Shown piece by piece: positions 58,609 through 64,000 of a stretch of DNA of 64,000 bases; the first letter of the stretch is position 1, and every line of letters begins with the position of its first letter. A program made the translations under genes and the position numbers. The notes under the pieces are model-generated. The model saw only the letters and a list, made by a program, of their open reading frames with translations. It was not told where the DNA came from and searched no databases. The DNA is from Planctomycetota bacterium. GTDB taxonomy: Bacteria > Planctomycetota > Phycisphaerae > Phycisphaerales > UBA1924. The stretch lies in NCBI GenBank assembly GCA_018968885.1, contig JAGWZK010000013.1:39137-103136 (forward strand). Reading direction: 5' to 3'.

Positions 58609-59691
58609 TCAGGCCCGCGCCGCGTTCGCAAACGACCCGCGCAACCATGCCAGGCTCTTGGGAATCGCCGTCGTCCACTCTTCCTTGCCTTCATACTCCA
58701 GCGAGATCCACCCGCGATAGTTGTACTTGGCATAGATCCGCGCGATCCGGTCGTAATCCAGATCCAGCGTGTACCACTTGCCGCCACCAAAATACGTCTT
58801 GGCCTGCACCAGCGCGGTCTGCGGAGCCATCTTCTCCAGACGGTCATACGGGTCTTCAAGAAAACAACCCGTATCCGAAGTACACATCAGCCACGGACTC
58901 TTCACCGCATTCACAATCCGCAAGACACCTTCCGGTGTCAGACCCAATCCCCAGTGGTTCTCCAGCCCCATCACCACGCCCTCGCGCTCCGCCACCTTGG
59001 CGCACTGCCCAAGGCAATCGATCACCCACCCAAACGCTTCATCATCCGTCACACCCGGCAATCGTGGCTCAATGCCGCGATTCGCCATCAATTCATCAAA
59101 GTTCTTGCTCGTTCCCCATCGACCCGTATTCACCCGCATCGTCGGGATTCCCATCGCCGAAGCCAACTCGATGCAGTGATTGGTGTGCCGCACGTTCTCC
59201 GCGCGCTTCGCCGCATCCGTAAAAATAAAGCTCTGATGCGTCGAGAACCCCATCAGGCACAACCCCGCCAGATGCGCTTCACGCTTCAAGCTTCGCAGAT
59301 ACCCCGCATCCTCCCGTGGCATCTGCACATGCAGAATCTCCACTCCATCAAACCCCATATCCGCCGAATGTCGGATGCAATCCTCAATCGCCAGCTTCGA
59401 GCTGTCGTTGTACCGCCAATACGAATACGTCGAAATGCCGATCGGGTTGGGCTTGCGCTTCATCTGCACCGCACCCGCGCTGGCACCCGCACTGGCACCC
59501 GCACTGGCCGCCCCACTTCCACCACCTCCAGATGAACCACCCGATCCACCCGACGATGTCTTATTCACATTCACCGCGACACAGCCACCCAAACTCCCCG
59601 CCAGCCCCGCTCCCAATCCCGCCGCCGCAATCGCGGCACCCCCCAGAAACCCACGCCGCGTCGCTTCAATGCTGTCTTGGTTCGTCTTCAT
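58609..59691 (-). CDS. Sugar phosphate isomerase/epimerase-like TIM-barrel lipoprotein, Tat-exported
   Basis: 360 residues from ATG 59691. The N-terminus has a twin-arginine motif ATRRGFLGGAA, a hydrophobic stretch and a lipobox (AGSLGGCVAV), so it should be exported folded and lipidated. A Gly/Ser/Ala-rich linker (about 35 residues) follows. The rest is an AP-endonuclease-2-type TIM barrel (IGISTYSYWRY, MGFDGVEILHVQM, VMGLENHWGLG, WLMCTSDTGCFLEDPYD, YRGWISLEYEGKEEW) with the Glu, His and Asp positions of the metal-dependent isomerase/epimerase family. Combined with DUF1080 downstream it may act on ketosugars in the periplasm. The linker sequence is low-complexity at DNA level. Confidence 0.88.
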   Translation of the reverse strand: MKTNQDSIEATRRGFLGGAAIAAAGLGAGLAGSLGGCVAVNVNKTSSGGSGGSSGGGGSGAASAGASAGASAGAVQMKRKPNPIGISTYSYWRYNDSSKLAIEDCIRHSADMGFDGVEILHVQMPREDAGYLRSLKREAHLAGLCLMGFSTHQSFIFTDAAKRAENVRHTNHCIELASAMGIPTMRVNTGRWGTSKNFDELMANRGIEPRLPGVTDDEAFGWVIDCLGQCAKVAEREGVVMGLENHWGLGLTPEGVLRIVNAVKSPWLMCTSDTGCFLEDPYDRLEKMAPQTALVQAKTYFGGGKWYTLDLDYDRIARIYAKYNYRGWISLEYEGKEEWTTAIPKSLAWLRGSFANAARA

Positions 59692-59821
59692 CGCCCCAGC
59701 ATACCAAAACGCCCCGCCGTGCCACCCATGCTCCCGTCCGCCACCTCTGCCCTTTTCGCTGGCGGCGGCCTTTCCCTCGGCCATCGCCACCGCTGATTCA
59801 CGCCATCCAACGTGTCAATAA

Positions 59822-59848
59822 ACAAGCCCCGCATCGAGCGGGGCTTGT
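59822..59848 (-). terminator. Intrinsic terminator of the choice-of-anchor A gene
   Basis: acaagccccgc (59822-59832) and gcggggcttgt (59838-59848) form an 11-bp perfect stem with a five-base loop. On the minus strand TTATTG follows. It lies 26 bases past the stop of the gene at 59874. Confidence 0.8.
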
Positions 59849-59873
59849 CATTTCGATAGTCGATTGCAACGGT

Positions 59874-60890
59874 TCAGTCGACACTGCGGCGTCTGCGTAG
59901 CACGACTAGCGACCCGCACGCCACCAGCGCCACTGGGCCCGGCGCAGGCACCATACCCGTGAACTGCGAAAGGCCCGCCGAGCCCTGCCCCACCAGCCCC
60001 ATGCCCACCACAGTGCCCGCCACCGAGCCACTGTTCATGGTCACCAGCGCCGATCGCGCCAGCACACTGCCCTGCACGGCGCCCGCAATCGTCACGTCAT
60101 ACGCGGAATCGAACACGAAGATCGTCCGCGCTGCCGAAGCGCCATTCGTGAGCGACCAGCCGATGTTGGAGAACGCCGCGGAGTTTCCCGTCACATTCAC
60201 CACCACCGTCGCGTTCTGATTCGCCGAGATCGCGATGTTGCGCGCAGCTGAAAGCTGGCTGCCGCTGATGCTCACGAAGTTGGTGCCGGAGTTGGTCGCC
60301 GTGATCGACAGATTCGTGCCGCTCATCGATGCCGAGGCGTTCGAGGTTGCCGCTGCCGCCTGCGATGACATCGCCTGGAAATACGCTCCATACTCCGCGA
60401 TGCTGCTGCTCGCGGCATAACTCTGATTCTGCAAAACCGTTCCGCCAACGCTCACCGCATACCCCGTCTGCTTGGTGCCCCCCAGCGTTGCATTCCCGGA
60501 AATGCTGCCGCCCGAGCCGTTGGTCTTCAGCGATCCGCCAGCGGTCACGTTGCCGCCAACGCTCGCGCCGTTGATGAACACGTCCGACCCGGCATCAATG
60601 CTGCCCGAGGCCGAACCACTCAGCGTTACCTGATACTGAGCAAAGACCGAGGTGCCGCTCGCCGCGCCAAAGTTCGACACCGAGCCGATCGAGATGCTTT
60701 GCAGATACGCCGATCCGGCAGTCATCGCGCCGGTGTACAGCTGACCCGAGAAGCCCGCCGATGTCCTGCCGATGTTTCCTGAGGTATAGGCACTCAACCC
60801 CCAGGGATTCACGACATCCGCGCAGGCCGTGCCCGCGACAGAAGCGCAGACGCCCGCCACAACACAACGACTCAATCCATTCATTCGCAT
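59874..60890 (-). CDS. Choice-of-anchor A family secreted protein with PEP-CTERM-like tail
   Basis: 338 residues from ATG 60890 (GAGGA 7 bases upstream). The signal segment is LSRCVVAGVCASVAGTACA. The body is a Ser/Ala/Gly-rich beta-helix-like domain with NPWGLSAYTSGNIGRTSAGF near its start and SNIGWSLTNGASAARTIFVF and SAYDVTIAGAVQGSVLARSA near its end, the pattern of choice-of-anchor A. The C-terminus, PAPGPVALVACGSLVVLRRR, has Pro, a hydrophobic helix and an Arg cluster, a PEP-CTERM-like sorting signal cut by an exosortase. It would be displayed on the surface or in an extracellular matrix. No exosortase gene is in the window. Confidence 0.85.
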   Translation of the reverse strand: MRMNGLSRCVVAGVCASVAGTACADVVNPWGLSAYTSGNIGRTSAGFSGQLYTGAMTAGSAYLQSISIGSVSNFGAASGTSVFAQYQVTLSGSASGSIDAGSDVFINGASVGGNVTAGGSLKTNGSGGSISGNATLGGTKQTGYAVSVGGTVLQNQSYAASSSIAEYGAYFQAMSSQAAAATSNASASMSGTNLSITATNSGTNFVSISGSQLSAARNIAISANQNATVVVNVTGNSAAFSNIGWSLTNGASAARTIFVFDSAYDVTIAGAVQGSVLARSALVTMNSGSVAGTVVGMGLVGQGSAGLSQFTGMVPAPGPVALVACGSLVVLRRRRSVD

Positions 60891-61022
60891 GGTTTCATCC
60901 TCACGTGCAGGACCAACTGTGCAATACACCGCTACACCAGGCCACCAATCCTCCTTAGGCAACATGACTCTTCACCCCATCCGGTCGCTCTACGCCGTCT
61001 GTAAGGTCTGTAGGATCACTCC

Positions 61023-61835
61023 GTGCTCACGCCGCCGCGCGATATCCAGACCTTTACACTCCTGGGCGATCTCAACGATCTCGCCCGGCAGTCTCACACC
61101 ATGCTCGTCGCCGAGCTCGCCCGCTGGGACTCACTCCCCCACTCGTGTCTCAAGCCCGGAGAAAGCCGCAGCGTCTGGCGCATCACCACCAGCACCGAGA
61201 TCGTCACCCTCAAGTGCCGCCGCCACACCATTGGCAATCGTCTGCGCAACCTCGTGCAGCGCACACCACTTCATCGCGAGATTCGCGGCAGCGAGTTCCT
61301 CAAGCGCGACGGCATCGCCACCGTCACACCGCTGGCCTTGTATTCCGGCCAGGGCGTCCACTGCCTCGCACTCCGTCACGTCCCCGGGCGCACACTGCTG
61401 GAGTGCATCGCCGATTCGACCCTCTCTGCAAGCGCTCGACTTGAGATTGCACAGGCCGTGGGCACTCAACTCGTGCAGATCGGCCGCGCTGGCATCTGCA
61501 ATCGCGATCACAAGCCCAGCAACCTGATCGTGGACGAAACCGTGAAGGGTGGGCCATTGATCACGGTGATCGACCCCGCAGGCATTTTCCAATCCCCAGT
61601 TCCCGGCTGTGGCATGCCGCACATGTTGGCTTCCCTCTTCATCGAACCCACTGGCTGCGGCGTGCCGCCAAACAAGCGAGACATCGTCCGCGTCGTTCGC
61701 GCAGTCTTCAAACGCGGCAAGTTCGCTCACTGGAAATCAGTTCGGGATCTGCTTGGCGCGGCACGTGACATCGTGATGCAGCATGGCGATCCGACACCGG
61801 CGGTAAATCCGCTGGCGCAGGGGGCGCGTGGTTGA
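61023..61835 (+). CDS. WaaP/Kdo-kinase-like small-molecule kinase
   Basis: 270 residues from GTG 61023, with AGGA 8 bases upstream. A kinase-like fold of the lipopolysaccharide kinase group: the Lys strand is IVTLKCRRHTIGNRLRNLVQ, the catalytic loop is NRDHKPSNLIVDE and the metal motif is VIDPAGIF in place of DFG. The chain is about the length of WaaP. The family phosphorylates heptose or Kdo in the lipid A core, and lpxC in the next convergent gene supports this link. Alternatively it phosphorylates a small molecule. It is followed by the DNA methyltransferase after 12 bases. Divergent from the choice-of-anchor A gene. Confidence 0.8.
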   Translation: MLTPPRDIQTFTLLGDLNDLARQSHTMLVAELARWDSLPHSCLKPGESRSVWRITTSTEIVTLKCRRHTIGNRLRNLVQRTPLHREIRGSEFLKRDGIATVTPLALYSGQGVHCLALRHVPGRTLLECIADSTLSASARLEIAQAVGTQLVQIGRAGICNRDHKPSNLIVDETVKGGPLITVIDPAGIFQSPVPGCGMPHMLASLFIEPTGCGVPPNKRDIVRVVRAVFKRGKFAHWKSVRDLLGAARDIVMQHGDPTPAVNPLAQGARG

Positions 61836-61847
61836 TACGCTGGGGGC

Positions 61848-62837
61848 ATGCCTGCCAAGAAAAGTGTTCAGGGAAAGAAGATCGGTGTCGCGCGCGCCAA
61901 GCGTGCAGGCGCACTCACGCCGAATCATCAGCTGGACGATGGTGGTGTGCGGGTGTGGATCGGGGATTGCCGCGAGAAACTGGCAGCGCTGAAACCGGAA
62001 CTGGCGGGGAAGGTGGATCTGGTTTTTGCGGATCCGCCGTTCAATTGGAATCGGGCGTATGACGAGTGGCACGACAAGATGCCGCGGGAAGATTTTGTCA
62101 AGTTCACGTATGAGTGGATTGATGCGTGCCTGGAGCTGTTATCAGGACGTGGCTCATTTTGGATCAATATTCCGGATGACACGTGCGCTGAGATTGTGAT
62201 GCACATGAAGGCGCGGAAGATGGAGATGGTGAATTGGTGCATCTGGCATTATCGATTTGGGCAGAACACCACGAGCAGGTTTGTGAACAGCAAGGTACAC
62301 GCCCTGTACTTTGCCCGCGATGCCAAAGACCGTACGTGGAATCCGATGGAGATTGTGGAGCCATCAGACCGCGCCACAACCTATTTCGATCCGCGTACCA
62401 CGAGCAAGAAAGACGGCATGCCACCCGGCATGCGCGTGCCGCTGGATGTGTGGTATGGGGCGTATTGGGGGCGTGTTCAAGGCAACAACAAGGAACGCCG
62501 CGGCTATCACGACAATCAGTTGCCCGAGGCGTATTTGGAGCGGGTGATTCTGGCGACGAGCAATCCGGGCGATCTGGTGCTGGATCCATTTCTGGGAAGT
62601 GGCACCACGGGCGTGATGGCGCGGGCGTATGGGCGGCGATTCATCGGGACGGAGTTCAGCGCGGCGAACGCAGAGAGCGCGATGGCGCGAATCAAGGGAG
62701 GGCCTGTGCACAAAGGGATGGCGCTGAAGAAGAGCTCGGCGATTTTTGAAGCGCGGGGCGCGGGAAAGGCAACGAAAGCGAAGTTTGCTCAGGTGGTGGC
62801 CGGAGCGGCGTCGGGCGCGGAATCCGATTCGGATTGA
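61848..62837 (+). CDS. Orphan site-specific DNA methyltransferase (beta-type, N4/N6)
   Basis: 329 residues. The catalytic motif IV is VFADPPFNW and motif I is LDPFLGSGTTGVMARAYG, placed after it, the order of group beta N6-adenine or N4-cytosine methyltransferases. Motif X-like ERVILATSNPGDLV precedes motif I. IGDCREKLAALK near residue 38 and PREDFVKFTYEWIDACLELL match the family, and the basic N-terminus (MPAKKSVQGKKIGVARAKR) may help DNA contact. No restriction endonuclease is nearby, so it may be a regulatory orphan like CcrM; the target sequence cannot be read. Its 3' end overlaps lpxC by 49 bases. Confidence 0.9.
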   Translation: MPAKKSVQGKKIGVARAKRAGALTPNHQLDDGGVRVWIGDCREKLAALKPELAGKVDLVFADPPFNWNRAYDEWHDKMPREDFVKFTYEWIDACLELLSGRGSFWINIPDDTCAEIVMHMKARKMEMVNWCIWHYRFGQNTTSRFVNSKVHALYFARDAKDRTWNPMEIVEPSDRATTYFDPRTTSKKDGMPPGMRVPLDVWYGAYWGRVQGNNKERRGYHDNQLPEAYLERVILATSNPGDLVLDPFLGSGTTGVMARAYGRRFIGTEFSAANAESAMARIKGGPVHKGMALKKSSAIFEARGAGKATKAKFAQVVAGAASGAESDSD

Positions 62838-63802
62838 GAGGGCGCGAGGTCGGACGACATTGGTTGTGGTGCCGCGGGATTCATGAGCGCGACGAGTTTG
62901 CGGGCCATGGCATGATTGAGGGCGTGGCCGGCTTTGCGGGCGATGATGTCGGCCTGGATGGGGCGACCAACGAGCGCGAGATCGCCGACGAGGTCGAGAA
63001 GTTTGTGACGAGCGAGTTCGTTTTCGAAGCGCAGTTCATTGTCGATGGGCGCGGCGAGGGTGTCGTCGATGACCAGCAGATCGCGCGGGGTGAAGTGGGT
63101 GAAGAGGCCACGGATGCGAAAGAATTCGGCTTCACCGGAGAAGCTGAAGGTGCGGGCGGGGGCGACGTTTTTGGTGTAGCGAGCGGCTGATTGATCGCGG
63201 CCACCTTCCCAGTGGGCGTTTTGTGTGATGGTGAGTCCGCCGGGGCGGGTGATGTGGAACTCGTAGCGAAATGAGGAGCCGGGGGCGGTGCGGGGGAGGA
63301 CTTCGATCATGCAGGTGGGATCGCGATCATCGCGGACGATCTGCCGCGATGTGACGATGAAGGGTTGGATGGAGGTGGTGGAGATTTCGAGAACGGGAAG
63401 CAGAGCTTCGACGATGGGGAGGGAGGAGCCATCGAGGATGGGTGCGGCTTCGCCGGAGAGAGTGACCAGGGCGGAGGGGATGTTGAGACCATCGAGCGCG
63501 GAGAGGATGTGTTCGATGGTGTGGATGAGGACAGGCTTGTTGTTCTTTGTGCCGAGGATGAGGGATGTGGTGCGGATGTCAGGGGCTTTGACGAGGTGAT
63601 CGATGTGGGCGGGGATGGGAGGAAGATCGGCGTGATCGGCCCGCGCGAAATGGATACCGGGTCCGGAGTGTGGTGCGATGGTGAGGGTGACCGGTGTGGC
63701 GGAAAGGAGCGTGGGCCCGGAAAGGGAAATGGGGGCGCGAAGAGATTGGAAGGGGGCTGTGGTTGGGGCGGTAGCTGGGGTGGAGGTCGGGGCTGGGGTC
63801 AT
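62789..63802 (-). CDS. lpxC: UDP-3-O-acyl-N-acetylglucosamine deacetylase
   Basis: 337 residues. LpxC catalyses the committed step of lipid A synthesis in the cytoplasm. Zinc and catalytic motifs: LIHTIEHILSALDGLNI (zinc His), LDGSSLPIVEAL, ARTFSFSGEAEFFRIRGL, and HKLLDLVGDLALVGRPIQAD with KAGHALNHAMA (the second and third zinc ligands and the catalytic Lys/His). The N-terminal ~25 residues are Thr/Pro/Ala-rich. The C-terminal ~25 residues are Ser/Asp/Ala/Pro-rich and are the part that overlaps the methyltransferase. The start overlaps the oxidoreductase fragment as ATGA. Confidence 0.95.
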   Translation of the reverse strand: MTPAPTSTPATAPTTAPFQSLRAPISLSGPTLLSATPVTLTIAPHSGPGIHFARADHADLPPIPAHIDHLVKAPDIRTTSLILGTKNNKPVLIHTIEHILSALDGLNIPSALVTLSGEAAPILDGSSLPIVEALLPVLEISTTSIQPFIVTSRQIVRDDRDPTCMIEVLPRTAPGSSFRYEFHITRPGGLTITQNAHWEGGRDQSAARYTKNVAPARTFSFSGEAEFFRIRGLFTHFTPRDLLVIDDTLAAPIDNELRFENELARHKLLDLVGDLALVGRPIQADIIARKAGHALNHAMARKLVALMNPAAPQPMSSDLAPSQSESDSAPDAAPATT

Positions 63803-63999
63803 GCGGTGATGGTTGGAGGGCAGAGGTGGATTGAGTGGGAGAGTGTGGAAGATTTGTGGTTGCCGCGGATCGGATGTGGGGTTAGCGCGTGGTGGTGGAG
63901 GCGGCGATCGATGACGGTGATGCGGACGGGTGCGTGCCGCAATCGCTTGGCTGCTTCTAATCCTGCAAAACCAGCGCCGATGATGACGACGTGGGTCAT
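63799..63999 (-). pseudogene. Truncated NAD(P)/FAD oxidoreductase N-terminus (NDH-2-like fragment)
   Basis: 66 residues. The first 33 residues are a clear dinucleotide-binding start: MTHVVIIGAGFAGLEAAKRL and VRITVIDRRLHH, like type II NADH dehydrogenases. After that the sequence (ALTPHPIRGNHKSSTLSHS) has nothing in common with the family, which runs to about 400 residues, and stops at 63799-63801. The stop overlaps the lpxC start as ATGA, so the fragment may still be translated and coupled to lpxC. It is most likely a decayed gene, but a short functional peptide cannot be excluded. Confidence 0.6.
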
Positions 64000-64000
64000 G

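Overview
The window comes from a GC-rich, Gram-negative-type bacterium that I place in the Planctomycetota, most likely the Phycisphaerae/Phycisphaerales. The evidence is convergent. Six genes end in a dockerin-like EF-hand module that closes the protein with Gly-Cys (one with Pro-Cys), a tag known from Phycisphaerales. A PVC-type cytochrome/dehydrogenase, DUF1080 proteins, a LEPR-XLL-like N-terminus, a PEP-CTERM-like tail and two ECF sigma factor plus Ser/Thr kinase pairs are also present. lpxC, an OprO/P-like porin and lipoprotein signals indicate an outer membrane. I see no rRNA, CRISPR array, phage or complete insertion sequence. This looks like ordinary chromosome mixing housekeeping genes with secreted proteins.

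Layout. 1-5.6 kb: a truncated membrane gene translationally coupled to a CgeB-like glycosyltransferase, then two dockerin-tagged secreted proteins, one a di-heme peroxidase. 5.8-10.5 kb: gmk, a palindromic repeat cluster, an NTF2-like protein with a histone-H1-like tail, an Mrp/HCF101-type ATPase and an FAD enzyme. 10.6-16.0 kb: first ECF sigma/kinase module (kinase with C-terminal beta-propeller), then serA. 16.2-24.3 kb: secreted proteins including a frameshifted TIG-domain dockerin protein, DUF4259, PVC cytochrome plus DUF1080 lipoprotein, a GT1 glycosyltransferase and pdxJ. 24.4-31.6 kb: a repeat-rich surface protein, a phosphate-selective-type porin and a PhoB/PhoR-type two-component pair. 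31.8-41.6 kb: three more dockerin proteins (FG-GAP and HAF propellers), a TlpA-like lipoprotein, a prepilin-like protein, tRNA-His and pckA. 41.7-46.1 kb: second ECF sigma/kinase module and rplM-rpsI. 46.4-50.3 kb: P-type metal ATPase cluster. 50.5-60.9 kb: a long minus-strand series with glycan genes, tsaE, a DUF429-ThiL fusion, a methyltransferase, DUF1080, a TIM-barrel lipoprotein and a choice-of-anchor-A protein. 61-64 kb: a WaaP-like kinase, an orphan DNA methyltransferase, lpxC and an oxidoreductase fragment.

How the genes work together. The strongest theme is the cell envelope: secreted beta-propeller, Ig-like and TIG proteins carry one common Gly-Cys dockerin tag, alongside two other planctomycete targeting signals (LEPR-XLL and PEP-CTERM). 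Glycosyltransferases, a polysaccharide deacetylase, lpxC and the porin fit the same theme. Regulation runs through two sigma-kinase modules and one PhoBR-like pair. Two unusual gene fusions (TsaE with a zinc-less YacG-like domain, DUF429 with ThiL) lie next to each other in one operon. All functions are read from sequence motifs only; nothing was searched against a database.
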